DNA from: Bacteroidota bacterium
GTDB lineage: Bacteria; Bacteroidota; Ignavibacteria; UBA10030
NCBI GenBank assembly: GCA_026416125.1
Contig: JAOAFT010000012.1
Location: forward strand, 1-64,000
DNA length: 64,000 nt
Reading direction: 5' to 3'
Shown here: positions 9,466-19,207 of the stretch, piece by piece
How positions within the stretch are numbered: position 1 is the first letter of the stretch
Layout: the number at the start of each line of letters is the position of its first letter
Translations under genes and position numbers: made by a program
The notes under the pieces: model-generated
Told to the model about the DNA's origin: nothing
Seen by the model: only the letters and a program-made list of their open reading frames with translations
The model's database searches: none

Positions 9466-10299
9466 ATGGAAGTGCGATTTTCAACAGATCCACTCAGTTT
9501 GCGACGGATGACAACGGAAGAAATACGAAAACTCTTCGTCATCGATTCACTCTTTGTACCAGACCACATTCCTATGGTGTATTCAGATATTGATCGTTCA
9601 ATTGTAGGATCGGCAGTTCCTATCAATGGCTCACTCAAACTTGAGAGTAGCAAGAAGGAAATGGCTGCTGAATACTTTGCAGAGCGCAGAGAAATTGGTG
9701 TTATTAATATTGGTGGTGAAGGTACTGTATCGGTCGATGGTAAAGAATACCGAATGGAGCACAAAGATGGTTTGTACATTGGAAGAGGATCAAAAGAAAT
9801 CATTTTTTCGAGTTCGAAGAGGGATGTACCAGCAAAGTATTACTTTGTAAGTTACCCCGCTCACACGGAATACCCAACAACACATATTACACAAGCACAA
9901 GCAGAATCACAACACTTGGGGAGTACTGCGACTGCAAATGATCGGACAATTTATCGGTACATCCATGTACGTGGAGTACGGAGTTGTCAACTTGTTATGG
10001 GACTAACAGAGCTTGCTGTTGGAAGTGTATGGAACACTATGCCACCCCATACACATCAACGCCGTTCTGAAGTATATATGTATTTCAATCTTGATCCTGA
10101 TTCAATTGTTGTTCATTTTATGGGAAAACCATCAGAAACACGTCATCTCATCCTTCGAAACGAGCAAGCCGTTCTCTCGCCGATTTGGTCGATACATTCA
10201 GGTGTAGGTACAAAGCACTACAGTTTCGTTTGGGCAATGGGCGGTGAAAACCAAGTGTTCGAGGATATGGATGGTTTTTCTATGCGTGAGCTCTATTAA
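9466..10299 (+). CDS. kduI: 5-dehydro-4-deoxy-D-glucuronate isomerase (DKI isomerase)
   Basis: KduI isomerises 5-keto-4-deoxyuronate, formed from unsaturated uronates released by pectate or other polysaccharide lyases, to 2,5-diketo-3-deoxygluconate. The 277-residue cupin-type protein keeps the zinc ligands of the family: His195, His197 and Glu202 in PPHTHQRRSEVY, and His244 in IHSGVGTKHY. These positions match the E. coli enzyme almost residue for residue. A good GGAAGGAG site precedes ATG 9466. The next enzyme of that route, KduD, is not obvious in the window. Confidence 0.95.
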   Translation: MEVRFSTDPLSLRRMTTEEIRKLFVIDSLFVPDHIPMVYSDIDRSIVGSAVPINGSLKLESSKKEMAAEYFAERREIGVINIGGEGTVSVDGKEYRMEHKDGLYIGRGSKEIIFSSSKRDVPAKYYFVSYPAHTEYPTTHITQAQAESQHLGSTATANDRTIYRYIHVRGVRSCQLVMGLTELAVGSVWNTMPPHTHQRRSEVYMYFNLDPDSIVVHFMGKPSETRHLILRNEQAVLSPIWSIHSGVGTKHYSFVWAMGGENQVFEDMDGFSMRELY

Positions 10300-10325
10300 T
10301 AACAATTTCATTGTGAGGAGAGCCT

Positions 10326-11285
10326 ATGAAAGAAATATTTAAGAGAATTGGGGAAATTGGAATTCTTCCCGTCATCGTACTAGAACGACCAGACGATGCA
10401 GAACCTTTAGCTGATGCACTAATAAAAGGTGGGTTACCTGCTGCTGAAGTTACCTTCAGGACAACTGCTGCACGTGAAGCCATTGAACGAATAGCAAAAG
10501 CATTCCCCGAGATGCTCCTTGGTGCCGGTACAGTATTGACCATCGACCAAGTTAAAGCAGCTCGTGATGCAGGAGCACAGTTTATTGTTACGCCAGGGTT
10601 AAACCCTGCCCTTGTTGAGTACTGTCTTAAAGAAAACATTCCGATTACACCAGGCATTGCTACACCAACAGAATTGAGTAAAGCGCTCGAATATGGACTC
10701 GATGTTGTGAAGTTCTTCCCCGCAGAAGCAAATGGGGGAATTGAGTACTTAAAGGCTATTAGTGCACCATTCCGCACGGTATACTTTATTCCTACTGGTG
10801 GAATTGATGATACAAATTTAAATGATTACTTAAGTTTCCAGCGCGTTCTTGCCTGCGGTGGGAGTTGGATGGTAAAGCCAGATTTACTCAAAAACAACCA
10901 GTACGATGAAATTACACGGCGTGCAGCCCACGCGATTCATAAGATGCTCAATTTCACACTCCGCCATATTGGAATCAATACCCCTGATGCAAAAGAGGCT
11001 GAAGTTATAGCAGGACAAATTTATAACATTGTCGGGCTTCCTATGAACTTTACAACTGGGTCAATTTTCGTTGGGACACAGTTCGAAGTATTAAAACGAC
11101 AATACCTCGGTACACATGGTCATATTGCAATTGGAACAAATTCGATCGAGCGGGCAATTGCTTACCTTCAGCGAAAAGGAATAGGAATTAAACCTGAAAC
11201 GAAGAATGAGAAAGATGGGAAGCTTCAAACTGTGTACCTCGATATTGAAATCGGTGGATTTGCAATTCATCTTGTTCAGGTGTAA
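10326..11285 (+). CDS. kdgA: KDPG/KHG aldolase fused to a VOC (glyoxalase-like) domain
   Basis: Residues 1 to about 205 form a class I KDPG/4-hydroxy-2-oxoglutarate aldolase that cleaves KDPG to pyruvate and glyceraldehyde-3-phosphate. The key residues are visible: the Glu and Arg of EVTFRT and the Schiff-base Lys in VVKFFPAE. Residues about 210-319 are a second domain of vicinal-oxygen-chelate type, with potential metal ligands His214 (LRHIGIN) and His266 (GHIAIGTN) and a closing GGFAIHLVQV strand. The total of 319 residues exceeds the usual 205-215 of stand-alone aldolases. I recall similar long aldolases in Firmicutes, but the role of the extra domain is unknown to me. The gene lies between kduI and uxaA. 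Confidence 0.9.
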   Translation: MKEIFKRIGEIGILPVIVLERPDDAEPLADALIKGGLPAAEVTFRTTAAREAIERIAKAFPEMLLGAGTVLTIDQVKAARDAGAQFIVTPGLNPALVEYCLKENIPITPGIATPTELSKALEYGLDVVKFFPAEANGGIEYLKAISAPFRTVYFIPTGGIDDTNLNDYLSFQRVLACGGSWMVKPDLLKNNQYDEITRRAAHAIHKMLNFTLRHIGINTPDAKEAEVIAGQIYNIVGLPMNFTTGSIFVGTQFEVLKRQYLGTHGHIAIGTNSIERAIAYLQRKGIGIKPETKNEKDGKLQTVYLDIEIGGFAIHLVQV

Positions 11286-11293
11286 GGAGCCGA

Positions 11294-12799
11294 ATGCTGA
11301 AAGCGTTGCAAATCCATCCTACAGATACGGTTGCTGTTGCTCTCGATTCTCTTCATCGTGGTGATACGCTGACGGTTCAAACTCATACTGTTACACTGAG
11401 GGACGACGTTCCGCAGGGACATAAATTTTCTCTCGTTTATCTTCCCAAAGGGTCCCCCGTAATAAAGTATGGTTATACAATTGGTGTTGCCACGGAGGAT
11501 ATACTCCCTGGTGTGTGGGTACATACACATAATATCCATACGGGGTTGAGTGGTACCCTTGAATATTCGTATTACCCCAAAACTCTTCATCACTCAACAA
11601 GGAATGGTACGATTCCAACCTTTCATGGGTATAAACGTGCAAATGGTACAGTTGGTATCCGAAATGAAATTTGGATACTTCCGACTGTTGGTTGTGTAAA
11701 CAAAACAGCAGAACAGATTGCACGTGAAACAACGAAGAAACTCCATGGAGAAACGTTTGATGGTGTGTGGGCATTTCCTCATCCATTTGGGTGTAGTCAG
11801 CTTGGAGAAGACTTAGAGAGTACGAAAAGAATTCTCCGTGCACTTGCACAGAATCCTAATGCTGGTGGAGTACTCTTTATTGGATTAGGCTGTGAAAACA
11901 ATACATTAGAAACTATGCTCGGTGAACTTCCTGGAAGAGAGCTACTCCGCTATCGATTCTTTTCTACCCAACAAGTATCAGATGAAATCGAAGTGGGAGT
12001 ACAACTGGTCCGTGAACTCATTACCGAGATAGAGAAGGATAAGCGTGAAGAAGTACCAGTCTCAAAGTTGGTACTTGGAATGAAGTGTGGTGGTTCTGAT
12101 GGCTTTTCTGGTATTACTGGGAATGCACTAGTTGGACGGATCGCTGATATCCATACGTCGTACGGCGGTACTGTTCTTCTCACTGAAGTACCAGAAATGT
12201 TTGGCGCAGAACAAGAGCTGATGAATCGAGCAACCTCGACAGAAGTATTCGAAGCTATTGTCAAACTCATCAATACCTTTAAGCGCTACTATATAACACA
12301 TAATCATCCTGTATATGAAAACCCTTCACCAGGGAATAAAGCAGGCGGAATTACAACACTTGAAGAAAAATCGCTCGGCGCTATCCAAAAAGGAGGAAAT
12401 GCTCCTGTGGTTGGTGTGTTGGACTATGGTGAAACACTTTCTCCAACACCTGAACCAGGTGTGTTTTTGTTGAATGCCCCTGGCAACGATGGTGTATCAA
12501 CAACAGCACTCACTGGTGCTGGGGCAACAATAGTATTGTTCACGACTGGAAGGGGGACTCCTCTTGGTGCTCCTGTACCTACTGTGAAAATTGCCACAAA
12601 TACAGGACTCGCTCGAACAAAACCACAGTGGATTGATTTTGACGCCGGGCAAATTATTACCGATGAACGAGCGATTGATGAGGTTGCACAAGAACTTTAC
12701 TCATTCATTCTTAAAGTTGCTTCAGGAGAGCTAAAGGTAAAAAATGAGCTTAATAACTTTAAAGAAATTGCAATTTGGAAGAAAGGTGTAACGTTGTAA
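11294..12799 (+). CDS. uxaA: Altronate dehydratase
   Basis: UxaA removes water from D-altronate to give 2-keto-3-deoxygluconate (KDG), the third step of galacturonate breakdown. The 501-residue product is the full-length form: an N-terminal SAF-like domain (about 1-100), then the dehydratase body with the conserved Cys-containing loops GCVNKTA, PFGCSQLGED, GLGCENN and MKCGGSDGFSG expected for an iron-dependent enzyme. The stop codon overlaps the uxaB start as TAATG, which implies coupled translation of consecutive pathway enzymes. Confidence 0.94.
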   Translation: MLKALQIHPTDTVAVALDSLHRGDTLTVQTHTVTLRDDVPQGHKFSLVYLPKGSPVIKYGYTIGVATEDILPGVWVHTHNIHTGLSGTLEYSYYPKTLHHSTRNGTIPTFHGYKRANGTVGIRNEIWILPTVGCVNKTAEQIARETTKKLHGETFDGVWAFPHPFGCSQLGEDLESTKRILRALAQNPNAGGVLFIGLGCENNTLETMLGELPGRELLRYRFFSTQQVSDEIEVGVQLVRELITEIEKDKREEVPVSKLVLGMKCGGSDGFSGITGNALVGRIADIHTSYGGTVLLTEVPEMFGAEQELMNRATSTEVFEAIVKLINTFKRYYITHNHPVYENPSPGNKAGGITTLEEKSLGAIQKGGNAPVVGVLDYGETLSPTPEPGVFLLNAPGNDGVSTTALTGAGATIVLFTTGRGTPLGAPVPTVKIATNTGLARTKPQWIDFDAGQIITDERAIDEVAQELYSFILKVASGELKVKNELNNFKEIAIWKKGVTL

Positions 12800-14340
12800 T
12801 GAATAATTGTAGCAATATGTGTCAACAGACAAGGAGACTCAATCGACAATTTTTACGAGAACATCAGTTAGAATTGAAAGTGACAACGATTGGTTCACTC
12901 GAACCGATGCCAGAGCGCGTACTCCAATTTGGTGAAGGAAACTTTCTCCGTGCTTTTGTTGAATGGCACTTCCACGAGATGAATAGAAAAGGGCTTTTCA
13001 AAGGGAGTGTTGTGGTTGTTCAACCTCTTGAAACGGGAATGGTACACCACCTAAACGAACAAGAAGGATGTTACACACTGCTTCGACGAGGTTTGCAGAA
13101 TGGAGAACCTGTCGAAGAAACAGATGTGATTACTATTATAAGTCGTGGTCTCAATCCATACACTCAGTATGATGAATATCTGCGATGCGCGATGAACCCA
13201 GACTTACGGTACATCGTATCGAACACAACAGAAGCTGGAATAGAGTACCATGCTGTCCCTTTTCCAGAAGGTCGCTGTCCTAAAACGTTTCCAGCAAAAC
13301 TAGCAATTTTCCTTTATGAGCGGTTTAAATATTTCAATGGCGATCCATCAAAAGGATTCATTGTTTTGCCTTGTGAATTGATCAAGAAAAATGGGTATAC
13401 ATTACGACAATGCATTCTCCACCATGCAATTGATTGGAACTTGGAAACAAAGTTCATTGAGTGGGTTAAAGAACATAATGTTTTCTGCGATACACTTGTC
13501 GATCGTATTGTTCCAGGGTATCCAAAGGACGAAATTACTGTGATTGAGGCAAAGCTCGGCTATCACGATTCATTGCTTGTTGCATCGGAACTCTTTCACC
13601 TTTGGGTTATTCAAGCAGATCGTACCATTGCTCGTGAGTTACCATTCACTGAAGCTGGTCTCAACGTTGTGTGGACAGAAGATTTGACCCCACATCGTTC
13701 TCTCAAAGTGCGTATACTCAATGGAACACATACAATGTTTAGTATTCCTTCGTTCCTTGCTGGTGTAGACACCGTGCTCGAGAGCTTGCGTGATCCATTA
13801 ATCGGAAAGGTTATAACAAAGGGACTGTATGAGGAAATCCTTCCTACACTCGATATGCCTGACATAGTGAAGAAAGAGTACGCAGCAACCGTGTTGGAGC
13901 GTTTTAAGAATCCATACATCAAACACCTCTTACAAAGTATTAATATGAATTCAGTGTCAAAATTTCGAGTTCGGGTTCTTCCTTCACTTACAACCTACTA
14001 TGAGCAGCGAAAAGTAGTGCCACCTATCCTCTCGCTCTCACTTGCTGCTCTCATTGTGTACTATAAAAGTACTCGGGAAAGTACTCGAGCATCAGTTGGA
14101 CTAAGGAATGGCATACCATACGTAATTAACGATGATAACCATGTGCTCGAGTTCTTTGCCCAACGAAGAGAATTGTACGAAAACAATCTCAAACGTTTGT
14201 GTGAAGAAGTTTTAAGTAACATTACATTTTGGGATAGAGATCTTACAACAATTGATGGTCTTACATCAAAGGTTCACGCTTATGTAGAGATGATTGAACG
14301 ATTGGGTATCCGTGTTGCACTGCAACAAGTAGTACCATAG
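12799..14340 (+). CDS. uxaB: Tagaturonate reductase (altronate oxidoreductase)
   Basis: This NADH-dependent reductase converts D-tagaturonate to D-altronate. The 513-residue product belongs to the long-chain mannitol dehydrogenase family. It has VLQFGEGNFLRAFVEWHF at the nucleotide-binding end, SNTTEAGI, the catalytic-domain Lys region LKVRILNGTHTM, and family-like text to the C-terminus. I start at ATG 12799, which overlaps the uxaA stop, with AAGAAAGG upstream; the frame is open further upstream but only inside uxaA. Family members vary between UxaB and UxuB specificity. I favour UxaB because uxaA and uxaC flank it and a different, SDR-type UxuB is present at 19208. Confidence 0.9.
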   Translation: MNNCSNMCQQTRRLNRQFLREHQLELKVTTIGSLEPMPERVLQFGEGNFLRAFVEWHFHEMNRKGLFKGSVVVVQPLETGMVHHLNEQEGCYTLLRRGLQNGEPVEETDVITIISRGLNPYTQYDEYLRCAMNPDLRYIVSNTTEAGIEYHAVPFPEGRCPKTFPAKLAIFLYERFKYFNGDPSKGFIVLPCELIKKNGYTLRQCILHHAIDWNLETKFIEWVKEHNVFCDTLVDRIVPGYPKDEITVIEAKLGYHDSLLVASELFHLWVIQADRTIARELPFTEAGLNVVWTEDLTPHRSLKVRILNGTHTMFSIPSFLAGVDTVLESLRDPLIGKVITKGLYEEILPTLDMPDIVKKEYAATVLERFKNPYIKHLLQSINMNSVSKFRVRVLPSLTTYYEQRKVVPPILSLSLAALIVYYKSTRESTRASVGLRNGIPYVINDDNHVLEFFAQRRELYENNLKRLCEEVLSNITFWDRDLTTIDGLTSKVHAYVEMIERLGIRVALQQVVP

Positions 14341-14385
14341 CTATTGAAAGGCGTAAAAAAATTTCACAATATAAAGGGACAAACT

Positions 14386-15825
14386 ATGAAGAACCAATTT
14401 ATACATCCCGACTTTTTACTCGACACTAAGACTGCGTCAAAACTCTACCATACATACGCTGAACATCTACCGATTATTGATTATCACTGCCATATTCCAC
14501 CAAAAGATGTTGCTGAAGACCGTCAGTTTGAAAATATGACACGAATTTGGCTCGCTGGTGACCACTACAAGTGGCGAGCAATGCGGACCTGTGGTGTAGA
14601 TGAATACTACATTACTGGAAATGCTTCTGATTGGGAAAAATTCGAAATGTGGGCACGTACAGTGCCGAAGACAATTCGGAATCCACTGTACCATTGGACT
14701 CACTTAGAATTAAATCGTCCCTTTGGTATCAATACAATGCTCTTGAACGAAGATACTGCAAAAAAAATATGGGAAAAGTGTAACACAAAACTTGCTACAC
14801 CTGCTTTTACAACACAGGGAATTTTAAAGCAGTGGAATGTTGAAATTGTTTGTACAACAGACGACCCAGTCGATTCACTAGACTACCACATAGCATACAA
14901 AAAAAACCATTCAAAGAAAACGAGTACAAAATTAGTACCAGCGTGGCGTCCTGACAAAGCGATGGCGATTGAAGATCTTACTGCATTCAATGCGTACGTT
15001 GATAAACTAGAAGCCGTTACGGATGTTGAAATAAAAGATTTTGATACCCTCATCTACGCACTTCGTATTCGCCATGCCTATTTCCACGAGAATGGTTGTC
15101 GACTCTCTGATCATGGAATTGAAACTGCGTACGCCGATGACTACACCGAACGAGAAGTGCAAAAAATCGTAAGGAAAGCACGGAAAGGGAAAGCACTTAC
15201 ACTTGAGGAAATTGGAAAATTCAAATCAGCGATGATGTATGAGTTTGGTCTTATGGATTACGAAAAGGGGTGGGTGCAACAACTCCACCTTGGTGCATTG
15301 AGGAACAATAACTCTCGCATGAAAAAAACGCTTGGCCCAGATACAGGATACGATTCTATTGGTGATTTTGAAATAGCACGTCCATTGGCAAAATTCCTCG
15401 ATCGCCTCGACGTAAATGATAAATTAACAAAAACGATTCTCTACAACTTAAATCCTCGAGACAATGAATTGATGGCAACAATGATTGGAAATTTCCAGGA
15501 TGGTAAAATTCCTGGCAAGCTCCAGTACGGTGCAGCTTGGTGGTTCCTCGATCAACTCGATGGAATGACGCGACAAATCGAAGCTCTTTCGAACATGGGA
15601 ATCCTGAGTCAATTTGTTGGGATGCTAACAGATTCACGGAGTTTCCTCTCTTACTCACGCCATGAATATTTCAGGCGGTTACTGTGCCGAATTCTTGGTC
15701 GTGAGATGGAAGCGGGACTTATTCCAAACGATCTTGAACTTGTAGGCGAGATAGTTCAAAACATATGTTATTACAATGCAAAACGGTATTTCCCGTTTGC
15801 ATCCGATGAAGAAGAGACACACTAA
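14386..15825 (+). CDS. uxaC: Glucuronate/galacturonate isomerase
   Basis: UxaC isomerises D-galacturonate to D-tagaturonate and D-glucuronate to D-fructuronate, the entry step for both hexuronates. The 479-residue amidohydrolase-fold protein has the metal-binding pair His34/His36 in IIDYHCHIPP and the family stretch NPLYHWTHLELNRPFGI. Further conserved text includes CTTDDPVDSLDYH, and DSRSFLSYSRHEYFRR near the C-terminus. ATG 14386 follows AAAGGG; a longer frame from 14344 would add a poorly conserved stretch. It sits directly downstream of uxaB. Confidence 0.96.
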   Translation: MKNQFIHPDFLLDTKTASKLYHTYAEHLPIIDYHCHIPPKDVAEDRQFENMTRIWLAGDHYKWRAMRTCGVDEYYITGNASDWEKFEMWARTVPKTIRNPLYHWTHLELNRPFGINTMLLNEDTAKKIWEKCNTKLATPAFTTQGILKQWNVEIVCTTDDPVDSLDYHIAYKKNHSKKTSTKLVPAWRPDKAMAIEDLTAFNAYVDKLEAVTDVEIKDFDTLIYALRIRHAYFHENGCRLSDHGIETAYADDYTEREVQKIVRKARKGKALTLEEIGKFKSAMMYEFGLMDYEKGWVQQLHLGALRNNNSRMKKTLGPDTGYDSIGDFEIARPLAKFLDRLDVNDKLTKTILYNLNPRDNELMATMIGNFQDGKIPGKLQYGAAWWFLDQLDGMTRQIEALSNMGILSQFVGMLTDSRSFLSYSRHEYFRRLLCRILGREMEAGLIPNDLELVGEIVQNICYYNAKRYFPFASDEEETH

Positions 15826-15844
15826 GTTATAAGGGTAAATAACT

Positions 15845-17851
15845 ATGAAACTTTCTGATTCACAGCTTCGCAGAGCAGCTAATACAATTCGCTTTCTTGC
15901 AGCTGATGGCGTTCAGAAAGCAAACTCTGGCCATCCGGGAATGCCTATGGGAATGGCTGATTGTGCGGCGGTGCTCTGGTTACAGTACCTCAGATTTAAT
16001 CCTGAAGATCCAAAATGGCCAAATCGCGATCGCTTTGTTCTCTCCGGTGGACATGGTTCAATGCTTCTCTACTCGCTCTTGTACCTTGCTGGTTTTGAAG
16101 TGACACTCGACGAATTGAAATCGTTCCGTCAATGGGGAAGTAAAACTGCAGGGCACCCTGAATATTGGGCAATTCCAGGGATCGAAACAACTACTGGTCC
16201 ACTGGGTCAAGGATTTGCAAACGCAGTTGGAATGGCGATAGCAGCAAAAATGGCTGCTGCTCGGTATAATACACCTTCACACGAAATTTTTGGCACGCAC
16301 ACAGTGTACGCCTTTGCAGGTGATGGTGACATTATGGAAGGTGTCACTCAAGAAGCAGCTTCCCTTGCCGGACACTTAGGGCTCAATAATTTGGTTGTTT
16401 TTTACGATAATAATGGCATTACAATTGAAGGAAGCACCAAACTCGCCTTCTCTGAAGATGTGGCAAAACGATTTCAGGCAATGGGATGGAATACTATTGA
16501 GATTGACGGACATTCACACGATCAAATTGCGAATGCAATCGAAATAGCAAAGAAAGAACAAGAAAAGCCAACTCTAATCCTTGCAAAAACGCACATTGGA
16601 TATGGTGCACCAGAGAAGCAAGATACGGCAGAAGCTCACGGAGCACCATTAGGGGAAGAAGAACTGAAAGCAGCAAAACGAAACCTTGGGTGGCCTGAAG
16701 ACGATTTTCATGTCCCAGAAGATGTAGTCGAACTCTTCAAATTGCGAGTTGAAGAGTTGAAGAAAGAACACGCTGCGTGGAAGAACCAATTCAATGAATG
16801 GGAGAAAGCTGCACCTGACTTAGCACGTGAATGGCATCGATGCCAAACGAAGGAGCTTCCGGCAACTCTCGAATCTGAACTTTTAGCGAGTGTGGCTCAA
16901 GTTACAGGTGCAACCCGATCGATTTCAGGAACAGTAATGCAACGAATAGCTGAACTCTTACCAGAGTTTGTGGGAGGAGCAGCAGATCTTTACCCCTCAA
17001 CTAACACCTTTTTAAAAAAGAAACAATCTATAGCTAAGAATTCTTTTTGTGGTTCAAATTTTCATTTTGGTGTTCGCGAACATGGAATGGGATCGATTCT
17101 CAATGGTATAGCACTCTACGGTGGTTTTATACCGTTTGGTGCAACGTTCTTTGTGTTTTCGGACTACATGCGACCCCCCATCAGACTTGCTGCATTGATG
17201 GATCTTCAGGTGATTTATGTTTTCACCCATGATAGCATTTTCGTTGGTGAAGATGGGCCAACACATCAACCAGTGGAGCACTTAGCGGCGCTCCGGTCGA
17301 TGATCAATCTCGTCAATATTCGTCCGTGCGATGCTCAAGAAGTAGCACTTGCATGGGCTTATGCACTTCGACGGAAAGAGGGGCCAACAGCCCTTTTATT
17401 GACTCGTCAAAAAGTTGGGGCTGTTCAACGAGAAAAGCAGTTAACGAAAGAAGAATTCAATAAAGGTGGATACATCATTAAAAAGGAAAGAGGTAATATC
17501 CCAGAAATCGTTCTTGTTGCAAGTGGTTCCGAAGTACCAGTTGCGTTAGAAGCTGCTGCTCTCTTAGAGCAATCATTTAGCGTTAGAGTTGTATCAATGC
17601 CAAGCAAAGAACTTTTCGTTGCCCAAGACATGTCATATCAACGCCACATAGTTCCTGAGACTTCACGGGTAGTAGTGCTCGAAGCTGCCCGTGGTATGGG
17701 GTGGGGTGATGTATTCCGTCAACCGTTACTCGTCCTTGGTATTGAACGCTATGGGGCTTCAGCTCCAGAAAAGATACTGGCTGAGAAATTTGGATTTACT
17801 GGAAAAACTGTTGCATCACATGTTGATTCATGGATCAAATCACAACATTAA
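15845..17851 (+). CDS. tkt: Transketolase
   Basis: This thiamine-diphosphate enzyme of the non-oxidative pentose phosphate pathway moves two-carbon units between ketoses and aldoses. The 668-residue product is the full-length single-chain form: the N-terminal TPP domain has GHPGMPMGMAD, the GDGD motif at 159-162 and the YDNN motif; the pyrimidine domain contains FGVREHGMG; and a C-terminal domain follows. Its place inside a hexuronate cluster, only 19 bp after uxaC, is notable because the classical Uxa pathway yields pyruvate and glyceraldehyde-3-phosphate without it. With gnd downstream, it suggests that uronate carbon also enters pentose phosphates, and it can supply erythrose-4-phosphate for the nearby pdxB product. 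Confidence 0.96.
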   Translation: MKLSDSQLRRAANTIRFLAADGVQKANSGHPGMPMGMADCAAVLWLQYLRFNPEDPKWPNRDRFVLSGGHGSMLLYSLLYLAGFEVTLDELKSFRQWGSKTAGHPEYWAIPGIETTTGPLGQGFANAVGMAIAAKMAAARYNTPSHEIFGTHTVYAFAGDGDIMEGVTQEAASLAGHLGLNNLVVFYDNNGITIEGSTKLAFSEDVAKRFQAMGWNTIEIDGHSHDQIANAIEIAKKEQEKPTLILAKTHIGYGAPEKQDTAEAHGAPLGEEELKAAKRNLGWPEDDFHVPEDVVELFKLRVEELKKEHAAWKNQFNEWEKAAPDLAREWHRCQTKELPATLESELLASVAQVTGATRSISGTVMQRIAELLPEFVGGAADLYPSTNTFLKKKQSIAKNSFCGSNFHFGVREHGMGSILNGIALYGGFIPFGATFFVFSDYMRPPIRLAALMDLQVIYVFTHDSIFVGEDGPTHQPVEHLAALRSMINLVNIRPCDAQEVALAWAYALRRKEGPTALLLTRQKVGAVQREKQLTKEEFNKGGYIIKKERGNIPEIVLVASGSEVPVALEAAALLEQSFSVRVVSMPSKELFVAQDMSYQRHIVPETSRVVVLEAARGMGWGDVFRQPLLVLGIERYGASAPEKILAEKFGFTGKTVASHVDSWIKSQH

Positions 17852-17868
17852 AAGAAAGGAAGCGCGTA

Positions 17869-19182
17869 ATGGAAGGCTCAACATTTATACAACAAGTAAA
17901 AGGGTATCGTTGGCGAATTCTTGCGTTGGTGTTCTTTGCAACGACGATTAATTACCTTGATCGTCAGGTTATCAGCTTGCTCAAAGACGATTACCTCGAA
18001 CCACTATTTCATTGGACTGAGACTGATTACTCTAATGTAGTTATAGCATTCCAAATCTGCTATGCTATTGGAATGTTGTCTGTAGGATGGTTTATCGATA
18101 AAGTAGGTACAAAGCTTGGTTATGCACTTTCGCTGCTTGTATGGAGCCTTGCGGCGATTCTCCATGCGTTTGCTGGAAATACTGCTGGTTTTATGGCAGC
18201 ACGTGGTTTACTTGGTCTCAGCGAAGCGGGCAACTTTCCTGCAGCAATTAAAACCGTCGCAGAGTGGTTTCCCAAGAAAGAACGTGCTCTAGCTACTGGT
18301 ATTTTCAATTCTGGTTCAAACATTGGTGCCATTATCGCTCCACTAACCGTTCCATTGATGGCTGCCCTCTGGGGATGGCAATGGGCCTTCATTATTACAG
18401 GTGCGGTTGGCCTTCTTTGGTTAGCATTTTGGATACCAATGTATGAAATTCCAAGCAAACATCATCGATTAAGTAAGGAAGAATATGAGTACATCCATAG
18501 TGATAAAGATGAGGCCCAAATCACAAATGGAACAACTGAAAAAGTAAAGTGGGTAAAGTTACTAACATTCAAACAAACCTGGGCATTCCTTATTGGAAAG
18601 GGAATAACTGATCCAGTGTGGTGGTTTTACCTCTTTTGGTTACCATCTTTTCTTCACAAACAATATGGTATGACGAAGACAGATTTAGCGCTCCCAATTG
18701 CCATCGTCTATACTATGACAACGTTTGGAAGTATCTATGGTGGATGGCTTTCGAGTAATCTTATAAAAAAAGGTTGGGAAGTGTACCGGGCTCGTCGGTT
18801 TGCAATGTTGGTATTTGCGTTATGTGTTGTTCCAGTAATTAGCGCACAATACTTAGGGCAGTTTAGCCCGTGGTTTGCTATTCTCATTGTTGGTATTGCT
18901 GCATCTGCACACCAAGCGTGGTCCGCAAACATTTTCACAACCGCCTCAGATATGTTCCCGAAAAAAGCTGTTGCTTCGGTGACAGGCATTGGTGGTATGG
19001 CAGGTGCAGTTGGTGGCATTTTGATTGCTCGTGTTGCTGGGGTTATTCTCGATCACTATAAAGCCCTTGGTTCCATTGAAACTGGGTACTATATTATGTT
19101 TATCATCTGTGGCTCTGCATACCTAATAGCATGGGTGATCTTCAATATTCTTGCCCCGAAGATGAAACAAGTTCAAATCTAA
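17869..19182 (+). CDS. exuT: MFS hexuronate transporter (ExuT-like, ACS family)
   Basis: A major facilitator with about twelve membrane helices, 437 residues. The start YRWRILALVFFATTINYLDRQ is typical of the anion:cation symporter family that includes ExuT and glucarate/galactonate transporters, and GLSEAGNFPAAIKTVAEWFPKKERALATGIFNSGSNIGA is the family's central signature. Its position among uxaC, tkt and uxuB makes hexuronate:H+ symport the likely role, though related aldonates cannot be excluded. I choose ATG 17869, 17 bp after tkt, with AAAGAAAGGAAG just upstream, rather than an in-frame ATG at 17830 inside tkt. Confidence 0.88.
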   Translation: MEGSTFIQQVKGYRWRILALVFFATTINYLDRQVISLLKDDYLEPLFHWTETDYSNVVIAFQICYAIGMLSVGWFIDKVGTKLGYALSLLVWSLAAILHAFAGNTAGFMAARGLLGLSEAGNFPAAIKTVAEWFPKKERALATGIFNSGSNIGAIIAPLTVPLMAALWGWQWAFIITGAVGLLWLAFWIPMYEIPSKHHRLSKEEYEYIHSDKDEAQITNGTTEKVKWVKLLTFKQTWAFLIGKGITDPVWWFYLFWLPSFLHKQYGMTKTDLALPIAIVYTMTTFGSIYGGWLSSNLIKKGWEVYRARRFAMLVFALCVVPVISAQYLGQFSPWFAILIVGIAASAHQAWSANIFTTASDMFPKKAVASVTGIGGMAGAVGGILIARVAGVILDHYKALGSIETGYYIMFIICGSAYLIAWVIFNILAPKMKQVQI

Positions 19183-19207
19183 GAGAGTTTGAAAAAGGAG
19201 CGTGTGT

